Positions 37,164 to 48,900 of a stretch of DNA of 64,000 bases are shown here, piece by piece; position 1 is the stretch's first letter; the number at the start of each line of letters is the position of its first letter. Under the pieces are notes generated by a model. It did no database searches. It had not been told where the DNA came from and was given only the letters and a program-made list of their open reading frames with translations. Location: contig OZ019759.1 in NCBI GenBank assembly GCA_947034885.2, positions 7,752,501-7,816,500 on the forward strand. Direction: 5' to 3'. Source of the stretch: Thuidium tamariscinum (Eukaryota; Streptophyta; Bryopsida; Hypnales; Thuidiaceae). Made by a program: the position numbers and the translations under genes.

Positions 37164-37719
37164 GGTATGGAGGTGGATGTCTATTTTTTATTTATTTGAT
37201 TTTCATTGTTGTCTATTGTGCATTGGTCTCTTGAATGCAGTAAGAACGTATGCCTGTTTATATCATTCATGAATACTTGCTTTCACAGTAGCTTCGAGTG
37301 GAAGTGAGTTTCTGAAGCTATAAATGGGTATGTAGTAATTGCAGGGGATATAAAAATTCCCCAAAGCATGCCTACTTTTGAAATCAGTTATGACTTGAAA
37401 ATATGAATTGCAAGAGCAGACGCCTTGATGTGGTTGAGATGTCATGCGATCATCCCTTTATTTCTCGACATACTGTGACATTTAAAAGTATATAGAAGCG
37501 ATAGAGTACTTTCAGTGAGGAAGTAAAGTTTTTCCACTAGTACTATTCATTATATATTGAAGGGTAGACAGAGTTTCTTACCTTCATTCCAGTGCAACAT
37601 GTAGAATGTCGAATAATGTGAGTGTAATTTTAGTTTTTAAAGTATGTTTTTGAAGAAACTAATTTCTTAGAAACACCTGAATTAATTGGCGGCCATCTGA
37701 CTGATCACATGGTATTTCA
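37164..37719 (+). other. Probable intron or spacer, nothing recognised
   Basis: T- and G-rich, no coding stretch seen. Confidence 0.35.
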
Positions 37720-37850
37720 GAATGAAAATCATGAGTGACAGTCCTCTTCCCGGTTCTCCCCACAGAACCCAGAAGAAGCCCGAAACGGACGGAAAAGATA
37801 ATGTGGAATATTCATTTAAGACAGCGGAAATGCTGGGGAGCCATGTGAAG
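37720..37850 (+). pseudogene. Possible exon encoding a short Pro/Lys-rich segment
   Basis: Preceded by a TATTTCAG acceptor. Reads MKIMSDSPLPGSPHRTQKKP, then an acidic and mixed stretch ending GSHVK at a GTCATT donor-like site. It resembles the start of a nuclear, disordered protein. Only about 40 codons, so support is modest. Confidence 0.35.
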
Positions 37851-38870
37851 GTCATTTATTGACATTGGCAGACGTGGTTTGGAGCATTAGTTCAGGAGCA
37901 GAAAGTAAGGTATTTTTCTACGCCGCAAGCAAGAGCACAGTAAACGATAGATGAAACCTTCAAGTGAAACAGGGTATTCACTGATTTGTCGGCGACTGTG
38001 GAAATAAACACAGTGCTACAGCAGTACTACTTAAATTTAGATGAAGAATGTATAGTACGTACTAGTCGTGAAGTTGTTTGGGTTTCATTTTGTAACTAAA
38101 GTCCTCGTTCGAATTCGATGTGAAAATAGAAGTGGCATCCTCATATGTGGATAATGTTACAAAGATATGTTGTAGTGAACATTCCATTGGCATGTAGTCC
38201 TCCCAGTTGTATGTACTTTAAATTTTGTATTGAAAGCTTTCTAACTGGGTTTGTGAGCTTGCAGTCCTCGTCTGTGGCTGTAGTTCTCAATGGGCTTTTG
38301 CTGAAAAGCAAAACGAAAACAGGAGGAAAATGACATTGGTGTAAGATTATTATTTTTCATGCAGTGGGATCTCCCCATGTTTCCCCCCCCCCCCAAAAAA
38401 AAAAATAGGAAGACTTGGATTCTAAAGATCTGGTTCGTACAGATGAACAACTGCATGCGAGTTGAAAGCGACCGGTGTGTTCTTAAGAAGGAAAATGTAG
38501 GGTGACACATGTCGCTTGCTGGGCCGTAGAGGCTGCGGAAGATGTGCAGCGAAATCATGACTTTGGAGCACAAAGTTTTTTCTATTTTGCGGACTATAAG
38601 TGCTTTATTCTGGATTGATGAGCCGCGTTCAGAAGTAGCGCATTCTGTGGAAGTAAACTGGAGGTAGCACGCTTCGAATAGAATTTACTTTTTCTATTTA
38701 AGAGCTTTGTTTTCAAGTGGTGCTTATTTTGACTTCTGGATTTCCAGATTTTTTTCGACGTGTAAATCTAAGTTGACTTAAATAGGACGAGAAGGTAGAT
38801 GCTATCTATTTTCCTTTCTTATATTAAATAGTGAGGGAATTTCATGGATTTGAAAAGAAGGTGCGTTTTT
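37851..38870 (+). other. Spacer with C12-A11 homopolymer junction
   Basis: No exon identified. Twelve Cs are followed by eleven As at 38383-38405, an unusual composite homopolymer. Confidence 0.4.
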
Positions 38871-39276
38871 GCCGGCTGTCATGACAGAAGGCGGCGGACT
38901 GAAGATTTCTCGAGCTCTGTCCCCAGCCTTGACAAAGTGAAGTCTTCATCCCAAGCGTCCTTGATGTTTTTTCGATTTCAGAGGCACATGCTTAAAGAAT
39001 TATAGAGGTTCAGAAGAGGAGTAGTAGTCCAGATCGAATTATGAAATCGAGCGTACTCAAGGTGCACAGTGACCGTAGACTTTGTTTTTGAGGAGTAGCG
39101 ATGGCAACCCATAGACACACCGTCAATCTCGGTGAAGAAGACATTGTGAAAGAGACGCAATTTATCCCCGAAGACTTTAGTGGCTCGCAGTTTCCTTCGA
39201 ATAGTGAGGTCAATAGGTTCCTTTGCTTTTTGCGTGCATTCCTCATGTTCGCAGTTAACATGCATTGGAAGTCATG
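38850..39276. other. Coding-like segment, strand and frame unresolved
   Basis: Three readings compete. (1) A plus frame from about 38860, beginning RRCVFAGCHDRRRR, stays protein-like for about 140 codons but contains TAG, TGA, TAG and TGA, all one transition from CAG or CGA. (2) A plus frame of 58 codons from ATG 39101 contains LGEEDIVKETQFIPEDFSGS. (3) A minus frame of 95 codons runs from 39265. Plus-strand orientation agrees with all neighbours, and the C-poor plus strand makes antisense frames long by chance, so I favour 1 or 2. Confidence 0.3.
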
Positions 39277-40641
39277 AGTAATGATTGATTCACAGTCGTT
39301 GACGGCATCTGTGCCAGGCCCGTGTCGTGTACGCCTCTTCTCAATCAGCGGCTTTCAATCAAACGCCAATAAGAGATTGTTTTGTACTTCTGAATTAGTA
39401 CAGGAAATTGTTATTCAACGGTATGCATTCAAGAGAGCTGTGCATGAATAAAAATAACTTGGGTACATGAATTGCTAAGAAAGGACTAATGTAGTGGCCA
39501 TTTCGTGACTACAGTACTTTCCATATGGAGGCTTCAGACCAACTCAAATAAATCATTCGTAGGTAAGGCTTGATCTCAAAATAGAGTCATGTGATTTAGC
39601 CAAATTTGCAATTCTGGATAATGTATTACTAAATTTAAAGTGAGGCCATGGAAAATTAAGCAGAAACTGAGCGAACTGTAGGCACTTGTTGTATCAGTGC
39701 AGGTAACATTTGTTTGTAGTCATATGTGGTCTGTCCAGTGGTTCCTGTTTAATAACGTGTGTTTGATTTATCGTGAACCGAGGGGCATAGTAATTTCTTG
39801 ACTAAATGAAACAGCAGGCTTGTGCAAGCATACATTGAAAGCATGTTCAAGTTCCAGAGAATGCGTAGTAAAAAATTTTAAGAGAATATATCATGGTAAA
39901 GGATGTGGAATTCTAGAGTTTGCAAATTATTTGGCATAGTTCTATATAAAGAGAATGAATTTTGTGAAGCGTAAGTCAGGGCGCAGGGTTGACAGTAGTA
40001 ATGAATTTGGAAAAGAAAGTAATGAGAAAAGATTGATGGAGGAATTTATTTTGTCAATTACTAAGGCTTATCAAAGATAGGTAACCGTCAACTGGTTCAG
40101 TCGTAGCGCACTCAGGAAGTAGTCCATGTTGACTGTTGGACCTATTTCTCTAATTGAAAATGGTATGTATTGTCCTTGTCCTTCAGAATATGAATATGAT
40201 GTACGGAGATTTTTATTAAATAAATTCTTCCGTAGCATTTTTACGGTTCATATTATTGCAGTGATTCGTGAATCATCGTTCATGAGTGATTTGAATAAGT
40301 TTTTTGCCTGGAGTTAACTTTTGTTTAACGTGGAGACCAAGCATTCGGAATCATACTTTTGCATCCGGTACTGTTCCGTAGAAAAAATAATTGCAGAGAT
40401 TTTGATGTCTGCAGTATTGTAGTATCACGTGAAGCAGAAAATGCTTCACATGATGTAAATGAAATGAAGAAGGAAGCAATTTTGAAAGTGTTGAATCCTG
40501 TGGATGCGATATGTATTAATGAGGTATTTTGTTTCAATGATATTGGAGTCCTTATTGTTGCGTCTATTTCGATCTGATTGTATGAGAGTCGTAGTAATGT
40601 CTTTTTGGCAAGGTGCTCCATAACTTCATAAGCAGAAAAGG
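39277..40641 (+). other. Spacer upstream of gene C, nothing recognised
   Basis: G-rich plus strand with no supported exon. Open frames at 40126-40317 and 40359-40577 lack features. Confidence 0.4.
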
Positions 40642-41841
40642 ATGTGTGCACCTATGTTGCAGATTCCTTGTCCCCAGCCAAGTGCTTGGGGAAGTTACGG
40701 AGGAGGTATGGATGCAGGAGTGCACCCAATGATGCAAATATATGGAAGTGCACTGTATCCCTCTTTTGAGAGTCCGACGTTCGGTGCCATGTCAGGAGGT
40801 TACAGAAGTGGTCCTCACGGTGGATTAACAGACAATTTTCTGCATACTCAATTTGGGCAATCACGACATCCTGCTCATAATGCGGAATGGCAAAACAGGC
40901 AGGACGTGAATGTCGATTTACATGAACTGCCGCGTAGGGGTTCGCAAGGTTCACTGCTTAATCAAACAATAGAAGCGCGTCCTCTTTCCACAAGGGCAGG
41001 TGTGAGCAGCGGAGGCCACTGGATCCATACTCGGAGAGGATTGATTGGAACTGAAAACTGCGAACGGAGCAATGGAGTCGATGTGCAGTGGAAGGATAGT
41101 TTTCCGTCCATGACGAGGAACAGCATAGAAAGCTTGCGAAACAGAAGGACATCTCAACCTTCAGAGGTACGTCATTCATCACGTCCGGCATCAGCAGAAA
41201 CAGAGGAAGGACCACTTGCAAGTGAAAGCGTAGATGTGGGGAACACTGTTGGAGCGTCGAAAGAAGAAAGAAGGCAGCGACATGGCACTCCGTCTGCGAA
41301 ACGGCAAATTGATGTAGGAGGGGCATTACATGACTCAAGTAAGTCAAACACTCCCAGTTATTTGAAGCAACGCAAAGCTTTAAGAGATGACGAGAAGTCG
41401 TATTTGAAAGAAGTGAAATTGGCTATATCAGAGGGAAGGGTTCCACAGGTGACCGTAGTTCAAGATGAAAAAGGGAACATAGTTCGTTATAGGTCTCAGT
41501 TTCAAAATGCCCTGAAGTTAGCCACGCACTCAATTGTCCAAGACGCATATATAAACGTGAATGATGAAGAAACAATGAATGAAATTATGGACGAGGTAAA
41601 GAGGCAGTTTGTACTGCCCAAACCATTACCAATTGGAATGGTGGAAAGTTTCTTGAAAAGGTACTTCAAAAGATGTAGATTAGAGTATCACCAATTTTGG
41701 ATTAAGCACGGGGACAGGAAGAGGCCTGAAGGTTGTAAACAAGCGGCGTGGTTGAAATTGGTAGAGTATTGGAAGTCCGAGGAAGGGAGTAAGGAATGCC
41801 AGAAGAACAGGATTAACGCGTCGGCACAGAAACAGATATTG
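40642..41841 (+). CDS. Gene C: Ptta/EnSpm transposase-associated-like protein, first long exon
   Basis: A 400-codon open exon from ATG 40642 to 41841, where a GTAAGG donor follows in phase 0. An alternative start is an exon beginning after TATGTTGCAG (40661). The N-terminal half (residues 1-230) is Gly/Ser/Arg-rich and disordered. Residues 240-300 are basic and helical (LKQRKALRDDEKSYLKEVK). Residues 305-394 follow the pattern of the plant transposase (Ptta/En/Spm) family: aromatic-rich FLKRYFKRCRLEYHQFWIK, then the diagnostic AAWLKLVEYWKSEEG...KNRIN. In CACTA elements such proteins accompany the TNP2 transposase and bind element ends. No TNP2-like transposase is seen nearby. The conserved tail usually following the N-R motif would lie in the next, unlocated exon. 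Assignment rests on motif pattern only. Confidence 0.5.
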
Positions 41842-42810
41842 GTAAGGTACTTCCCCTTATATACAAGTATTGCAAAGAAGAATAAAGTACTCAGGGTCAT
41901 CCGAACTAATTTGAAGCATGTGCTTCATGTATACCAGAATGCGAGTCCTGGTTTTTTTTAATGACGTTTCTGCGCAATTGGATTGTCGAGTGTGAGTATG
42001 TCTTTAACAACCGTTTTCAGAAAATGTGGAAGTGTAGAATCATGAGACGTTTGTGTGGGACAGTTGCTTGAAATTATAACCACGTCATAGTTAGATGTTT
42101 CATGGCATTGACCATGAAATGTAGGTAATGGAAGTGTGTTCAGGAAACTTCTTACTGGAAATTAGAGCTTGTCGACCTTGTGGCGAGTTTAGTTGATTTT
42201 GGTGTTCGACCTTGCTTGAGAACAGGAGGTAACAGTTTAACGAACTACGGGAAACCTGTCAGAATTAAACCAGATCTGTATATAACTACGTGTAGACATT
42301 ATGTAACTAATAAGTGTACTATGAAATGCCAATTGTTTTGATTTGGTAGTTTTTTGGAGGAGGAAATAGAGGAAATGTAGGGCCGTAAGTTGTCTTTATG
42401 AAGGCAGTCGAAGAAGATGTTCCATGTGTCTATACCCGCAAACAGAGAACGCTAAGTTATGTTCATGCAGTAATGACTGAGGCGTTGAAGTCCTCATTTC
42501 CATGGTACTATCGTAATAAATGGTGATATATGGTTGCATATGTACATTAGCGTATTAGGAAATTGGAAGGGCAATTTTTATTTTTATTTTTTGGTTCCGA
42601 GGTCGTGAACGATGTTCTGTACGTTGAAGTCTCAGTGTAGCGTTTATAAGATTAATTTCGGAGAAGGGGCGCCGTCAGGTCGAAGACATTGTTGCATAGT
42701 TTTTTAGAATTTTTAAATCTCTTTGCATGGTCGACGAGGTGTGAAGCGAGGAAGTGTGAATTTTGATATAGTATTTAGTAATAGTCATTTTTTTGTGTTG
42801 TTTCCTCGAA
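41842..42810 (+). other. Intron or spacer after gene C, nothing recognised
   Basis: Starts with the GTAAGG donor of gene C. The 3' exon could not be placed. Strong plus-strand G excess. Confidence 0.4.
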
Positions 42811-44823
42811 ATGGAGCAAATGCAGGAAAAAGGGAAACAGAAGTCTGCCAACCTCTTCTTCTGTGGAGCAGACGTTGCTGCGGAGGTTAAAGAGGAGAGG
42901 ACACCGGCAAACGACTCCGGGAAATCAGTGAGTTCACGTTGGCATGGACTACAATATTGCTAACTTCATATTAAGCAATGCAGAGGACATGTGAAGATGT
43001 GGCATTCCAGTCATGATGCGAACTGCATGAACATAAATAAACGTAGTCAATCACAAAAAACAGAAATGTCAGTAAGTACATCGTGAGCAGTCGAGGGAAT
43101 GTGTTATGAAAGGTGTGAGAGAGTTGGAAGTTTTGTTTATGCATAATGTACAAGGAACCGGAGTTCTCATGAAATTGGTGAATGGAAGTAGTGTTCCATG
43201 AACTTAATTTGGATATATGAATGATAAGATTCAGTGGTATGGACGCCACAACACAGGATGTCATTTCAGGAGTTGGCTGCTTATTGGTTTTTTTCGATTG
43301 ACAAACAGAAATGCTGGATTCTGAAATTTTGAATAGAAAAGTGAGGAACAAGTCTTACCGAAAACAATGATAGGAGGCGGAAGTTTGTGCGAATGAAACC
43401 AAATAGAAGTCCATAATATGTTCATGTTACAATGGCATTGAAATACACGCTCCACCATCCGAAATGGAGAACTTCAAGTCTCATGATTCTTGAGTTTGAT
43501 ACCAGATATGCGAAACTATACTCCGCTTGGGAAGAGTTGTCTGTTGTTTTTGCGTCTCAATGATTGATGGTAGGCGTGGGAAAAAGTGAATAGTGTACGA
43601 GAGTTTCGAAGCTGACACTACGTATAGCGAGGGTTGGTGGGAGGAAGATAGATAGAGTGAGTGATTGAAGCTGTATATGAGTTTTCTCTGTTGAAAGCAT
43701 CATCGAAAAGGAAGGAATAGAATTCTCATTATTGACATTTAATCTGTTTTGCGAACGGCAGGACTCTTTGGGTTTCAACAGCGGTACCCCACTAACGACG
43801 ACGCCACCATCTCCGAAGGCGACAAGGAATCCAATGGCGGACATAAGTAATCAGCTACACGAGGCAGTGGACAATATAATGTTGTCACTTCAAGGGAGGA
43901 GTTATTCATTGCAGAAATCAAACTTTGTAGAAGGAACGGGCAAAGGATGCCTCCAGTCAACTGGGAGTCAAAGTGTGAGAAGTAACAGGATGACCATCTG
44001 GACACCAGCTCAGGTTATGTGTAGTTTGCAGCGCCCTCAGTTTGGAAACCTGGAGAAGCGAATTTCCATGAGTGAGTTACCAAATGCAGGAGTTTCAAGC
44101 CGCAAAATTGTGCAACCACATGGTCAGAAAATGCCTGAAGAGAGGTGTGATGCCGATGAAAAAGTCGGTGTCGCAGAGCAGGGGAATCTGGAGTTATCAT
44201 CAGGGTCGTCATCATACGGTACAAAGGTTACCGGAGTGCGAATGCCGAAGAAGAAATTGACCAACGAAGTCGTCAGTAAAGTGAATAGAGTGTCAACGGA
44301 GGAAATGGAAAGACAACCGCGTGTGTCGGAGGACCGTGGTGTCGCGGTGAAAGACAAGGGAAAACGACCCATCACTGAAGAAGACATGTCCTCAAAGAAA
44401 CAGACAACGCTTAATTACTTGGGTCAGTCGACTCAAAAATCATTCAGAGAAGAGGACCAGTCGTTTCATCGTAATGACAATGTGGGAAATGTGAAAGTGA
44501 TGTCCTCGAAACCTCGAGCGCCATGTCATCGAGAAAAGAATGTTGATGTCAGCACAGTCAGACCAGGTGGAGGAAATGAAGAGCAAAACGACTGTGACGA
44601 AGACGTGGACGATGAAAGCGAAGAGGAGGAGCCACCCGTGCTGCCACGAGAAATTGTGAAGCGAAAACTGGACACTGAGTACGACGTCAGCAGTGGTAAC
44701 AGAGTGTTGAGAGGGAAAGGTAAAAGAGGGAAAACTAGAACGCCAGTGAAGAAGCAGAAGGTGACTGACATCGAGCCTTCAGTTTTGAGGAGACTGGATG
44801 TATACAAGCGCCAGAAGAACTCC
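42811..44823 (+). CDS. Gene D: disordered, probably nuclear protein, two exons
   Basis: Exon 1 (42811-42927) starts at ATG with MEQMQEKGKQKSANLFFCGA and ends before GTGAGT after 39 codons, phase 0. Exon 2 (43762-44823) starts after GCGAACGGCAG and runs 354 codons to a GTAAGA donor, again phase 0, so at least one more exon followed. The joined frame is open. The protein is Ser/Thr/Lys/Glu-rich, with a TPPSPK segment early in exon 2, a basic segment near 44240, an acidic run DCDEDVDDESEEEE (about 44592-44633) and a bipartite-like basic tail KGKRGKTRTPVKKQK. This suggests a nuclear, possibly chromatin- or DNA-associated protein. No catalytic domain is visible. It lies 0.97 kb after gene C in the same orientation, so it may belong to the same element. 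Confidence 0.5.
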
Positions 44824-45000
44824 GTAAGATTTGTATACTTCGGATTCAAGAGAGGGATATGAAAGAAATAATAATTACTTGAAAATTGAGAGTGCAATGC
44901 TTTACTTCATTGGAGAGCGAACATGTTTCACAGCGGAGTTTGTGGACAACTGAATGTAGTGAATGTGTTTGTCGGATGTAAAACTGAATGTGGAGAGTGA

Positions 45001-45709
45001 CGGCAATCATTGTATTGTGTTCATGTGCAACATCCTATTAAGACGAGAACACCCATATGGATTCTGCATCCCAATTATGTGGGGAAAGTCATGGCGGAGG
45101 GAACAACGGGTATCAACAAAAAATCAAGATGCGTGGACTCAGCGAATGAAATGTGCAAGGACGGTCAGCAAATGATTGCCGTCCTTCGAGTTCTCTATAG
45201 GAATGTTCCTGTCATGTATGATAGGAACAGTCGCTTTCCTAATGACATTAGCTATTTGGACCAGGCTGAAGGTTTGCCAAATACGCCAGTGCTTTGGTGT
45301 ATTTGTCATGTTGTAGAGGTTCCTCCGTTTCACCAAATAACAAAGATGATCAGCGGACACATACACCCAAAGTTAGAGCGAACAGTGAATCTGATGTCGA
45401 GGAAAATGCAAAGAAGAATGATCCGAGACCGACCGTAAAAAATCGCAAAGACAAAGGAAGGGAATGCTTACTGAATTTAGCGGCGACGGTGAGGAACGCA
45501 TCCAAAGCCCCCACAGTGGTACTGAGGTCCGCCAATGGATGAACTGTTCACGTTATGCTAGAGGGATGTGGCATATGTCATGTTCAATGAAGTGCGAAGG
45601 AAGTGAATCAGTGAATGCATGTGCATTCATTGACGGAGGTACTGGTATTTTCATGTGGCATACAGTGAAGTGCGCGTTTCCGGAGACGAAAGTTTTTGTA
45701 GTGAAATGA
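45001..45709 (+). pseudogene. Coding-like region downstream of gene D, overlapping frames
   Basis: An open frame from 45001 to about 45270 reads as natural protein (TPIWILHPNYVGKVMAEG, MCKDGQQMIAVLRVLYRNVP) and meets a GTTTGC donor-like site. A second frame (about 45311-45542, VRANSESDVEENAKKNDPRP) and a third (45464-45709, ending VNACAFIDGGTGIFMW and a TGA) follow. I cannot connect them by phase-consistent introns, so either undetected introns or frameshifts intervene. These may be the 3' exons of gene D or a separate gene. Family unknown. Confidence 0.35.
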
Positions 45710-46308
45710 CATATGTTATGTAATGCAGGGTCGCAGAATGCAATGTTTTAGAGTAGGAGGTCACTATGTAAGTGATCATATAATTCAGTTGAGAAGTGGA
45801 CAGAATCAGCGGGTCTTCTCAGAGGTCCTGTGCTATGCATGAATAGTAGGTAGTGCTTGTGTATTTCAGCAGCATGTTTACAAGTCGCATAATGTTTAGT
45901 TACTGAGGGGGACAGCGTTATGAAGTACTCCAGTTTGATTTATGTGTATTTAATATAACTCCATGTCAAAGTGCTTTTGTCGTTCCCAGACTTGGGTCTA
46001 TTGAGGATGGGGAAATAAGAAGATAGGATGAGCGGAACGTGCAGTGTTATCGGAGCAGAAGACTTGGAGTGAAGGGGGGGTGGATGCATGTGTAATGAAT
46101 CTCAGAATTTATTTTGGGATATGAAGTTCACAGTTAGTGTGGACATGGAATTCAGTGAGAATGAAACTTACAAGTGATGAATATTGTGTGAAGTTCAGTT
46201 TTCTTGGATTTTGTCTATGTTGTCGTAATTCTATGTCTGTGACTTCCGTGGTTATATTATGGTTGTGATAAGATGTGCATGAATTGGTTTAGTCGAATTG
46301 CTTTGCAG
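45710..46308 (+). other. Spacer or intron, nothing recognised
   Basis: No coding stretch seen; ends in a CTTTGCAG acceptor at 46301-46308. Confidence 0.4.
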
Positions 46309-46487
46309 ACAGTAGAGGAGGTGTTCGAATAGCGGACGGTCAGAAGTGGCATTTAACTCTGAAGCAGGAATGGTACGATCATATTGATTACGGAAGAACG
46401 ACAGGTTTTGAAGAAATGGATGAAAATGGAGACGCACGTGGTTCTCATAGAATGAGTGCGATGGTGGAACCGGGATTGGAGGCACAA
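46309..46487 (+). CDS. Internal exon of an unrecognised gene (59 codons)
   Basis: Bounded by a CTTTGCAG acceptor and a GTATGT donor. Two leading nucleotides complete a codon from an earlier exon; then 59 codons without a stop read GGVRIADGQKWHLTLKQEWY, then an HIDYGRTTGFEEMDENGD stretch and an M-S-A-M-V-E-P-G end. Ideal splice sites and mixed, globular-looking composition make this one of the more convincing exons in the locus. No family recognised. Confidence 0.45.
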
Positions 46488-47327
46488 GTATGTTTAGTAT
46501 TAGGAATGCATCCCAAGAGTTCTGCAAGTATGAGAGTTGATACGGTCGCAGGAGAAGCTGCTTTGTTAAGATTTAAAATTGACAGCTAAAAGATTTAACG
46601 AGCCTTTCTCTGTAGCAGTAATTTCTGGTCGTCGAGGTATGCGTAGATTTGCATGCCATGCCGTACTTTCCAGGAGAGTTATAGGTCTTCCGTCCTCTGT
46701 AAGTGGTGGAATAAAAGGAAAGTTTTGAGATTTCATTTTCATGGAATCGTTGTTCTTGAGATCGCAGAGAATGATCTGGGTGAAGGGAATGAGTAGCCTT
46801 TTTATGTAAAGTGGGACAGACTTATGCTGCGTATGAAGTACGTAGTACTTTGCGTCGCATGACGTTTGAATGGTTGTCGGCGGTGGTGGAAGCATTACAC
46901 ACACAGCGTCGAAGTCTTTATTGAAGAGTGCTTTGTACATGCAATTGAAGTCGGTGATGGTACCGTTGTGATGAAGGTCTTCCTGAATGGCATGTGGGGG
47001 CTTCACAAGTGGACACTGAAACACGAAAGGAATGAAGGCACTGAACATCTGCACGGCTATGGCATGTCATGAAGAAGGGCGATTCAATTTTGAAGAGCAT
47101 TTGTTGTTTGATTATGAAGGATATGGTGAGTTCACTTTGTTTGGTGCAGTGTTTTTGTTAGCTCTGTATAGTGGAAGAAAAAGTTGTAATCCGTGAATAC
47201 ATGTATTGAAGGAATTGAAGTGCATGTGTCTTGTTGAGTGAAATAATGAAGCTTGGTAAAATGGCAAAGTCCAAGTAGTGCATGGATGTAGTGTATTAGT
47301 CGTTCTCAGGCAGAAGAAGAATTTGCA
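46488..47327 (+). other. Mixed coding-like and spacer sequence
   Basis: A plus frame ending at a TGA (47069-47071) reads EVFIEECFVHAIEVGDGTVV, then LNGMWGLHKWTLKHER; upstream it is interrupted by a TGA near 46860, one transition from CGA. An opposing minus frame of 162 codons (46566-47054) also exists but is probably a by-product of low C on the plus strand. Confidence 0.3.
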
Positions 47328-47573
47328 GTGAGGTCGCGTTTCGGTGAGGCGGTATGTGGACGGATTTCTGAGTTCAGAACCCGCGGAGGTGCTGGTTTTT
47401 TTCGAGTGCGGAGTATGTCGTCACTTGGAGTAAGTCTTTCGGTGGATCAATGCTCCGGTCTGATTGAGGGAAGAGCAGTTCCAAAGGTGGACAACATCGC
47501 AGAAGATCCGAGAGGCAATAGGTATATTGTGTGTGTACATTTCTTCTCTGAAGATTGTTCATGTGAAGAATAA
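47328..47573 (+). pseudogene. Possible 3' exon, unrecognised
   Basis: Follows a GAAGAATTTGCAG acceptor-like site. The frame reads SEFRTRGGAGFFRVRS, then VDNIAEDPRGNRYIVCVHFF and closes SEDCSCEE with TAA. A GTAAGT within it (about 47428) could instead be a donor. Composition is protein-like; family unknown. Confidence 0.35.
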
Positions 47574-48639
47574 TTTATAACTGAACGAATGCAGCATGTT
47601 AATTGTCATGTCGTTAGGAATTTATGTTTGGTTTTATTGGTTCGCCTCAGTTGCGCACATGTGTTTCAGAATTGTCATGAGGAAGACGGAACTAGTAGCT
47701 GAAGTGTACGTGTAGGCGTTCATGTTGCTTTAATGTTAAAGTTGTTGGAACAGCACATGGAGACCCATGTGTCCTTGAACATAGACGTTGCTAGTTTTCC
47801 ATTTCGGATTTTTTGGTGAGTTTTCATGTTACACAGTGATGTTGTAAGTATTAATGCAGGGAGTGTTGTACGTTTCAGAATAGAAGTTCACAGCATTTGG
47901 AGGTATAATGAGGAACGTGTAAATCACTGCTGGTTGTGGAGATTGCGGACTATGAAACGCGTGTCGGTGACGAGGGACGATCCTTGTAATTCAAATTGTT
48001 AGAGCGGTACGTCGCTCTCTCGCAGATTGAGGTGCATTTGGATAAGGTTTTAGGACCTCCATGTCCGAAAAGATAGCGATTACAATTTTTTTTTGGGGAC
48101 AGGGGAGTGAATGTGATAGTAGGTAGAGTATAATACACGGAGAACGTCGTGAAGTGGTTGCGACTGGTAGTATGTGATGGCGGAAAGAAGTGGCCAACGT
48201 GGGACACGGTGTAGTAGATATCGGAATTCTTGCTTGCACAGTCGTTTTCGTGAAGAGAAGGTCTTAGCGTCGGAGGAGATGAAGATGAATGTTTACGGAA
48301 TGTCAAGGGAACTTCATGTTTGCGAGGACATGTAGGGCTCACAGATTTTAGGGAAGCGTGCTTCTGTCATACGTAGGTGTCAAAGTGGGCAATAAAATAT
48401 TGGCGTTCAAAACAAAACCGCATCGTGAAGTTCATAGTGAGTTCTGTAACTGAGTGCGGGTGATGTAGTTCATAGCAAGTCAGTGGAAGAGAGTGCTTAA
48501 CTGGAAATGTTGTGTGAGCAGGACTGGATGAAGGAAATTAATTCGTATATGCTTGTGTGAGGTGCAGAAATGAAATCAGATAGTACAGAATAAGGTAGAA
48601 GCAAAGTAGGTGTAGTGTGTGTGCATTGAATGCGTAGAC
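47574..48639 (+). other. G-rich spacer with weak coding traces
   Basis: Short protein-like traces on the plus strand (for example ERYVALSQIEVHLDKVLGPP near 48002-48070) ending in stops one transition from sense codons. Nothing firm. Confidence 0.3.
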
Positions 48640-48900
48640 TGTTTGAAACAATGTAAAGTGCACGCAAATGCACGCGCTTGCAGTACTGCGCGCGCAATTG
48701 AAGTGTCCTGCGCGCGCGCAAGCATGTCAACGCGCGCGTTCCATGTATTGTGTGCGCACAAGGATAGAGGACTATGCATCTTAATTACCGGAGTATTGCG
48801 CGTGCAATTAATGTATTGCGCGCGCGCGTTCCATGTATTGTGTGCGCGCACCGATTCAGGGGTGCATCTTACATGAGTCGTGCGCGTGCAAGAACTATGT
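48640..48900. repeat. GCGCGC-rich tandem repeat, about 90-bp unit
   Basis: CGCGCGCGTTCCATGTATTG recurs at 48731 (two bases shorter at its start) and 48821, each followed by TGTGCGC. Related text before and after gives about 2.5 units of roughly 90 bp. Alternating CG/GC tracts punctuate AT-richer spacers. Similar TGCGC motifs continue sparsely to 49920. The arrangement resembles subterminal protein-binding repeats of a DNA transposon, but alternating purine-pyrimidine tracts could also simply be an unstable microsatellite. CpG survival here contrasts with the C-poor surroundings. Confidence 0.75.

Noticed and set aside
44963..45175. Alternative plus frame over the start of the 45.0-45.7 kb region
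   Set aside because: It is shorter and ends in the middle of a better, longer frame that continues to a donor-like site near 45270.
46566..47054. 162-codon minus-strand open frame
   Set aside because: The plus strand is C-poor, which removes CTA and TCA triplets and so removes antisense stops; long antisense frames are expected by composition. Convincing exons in this locus are all on the plus strand.
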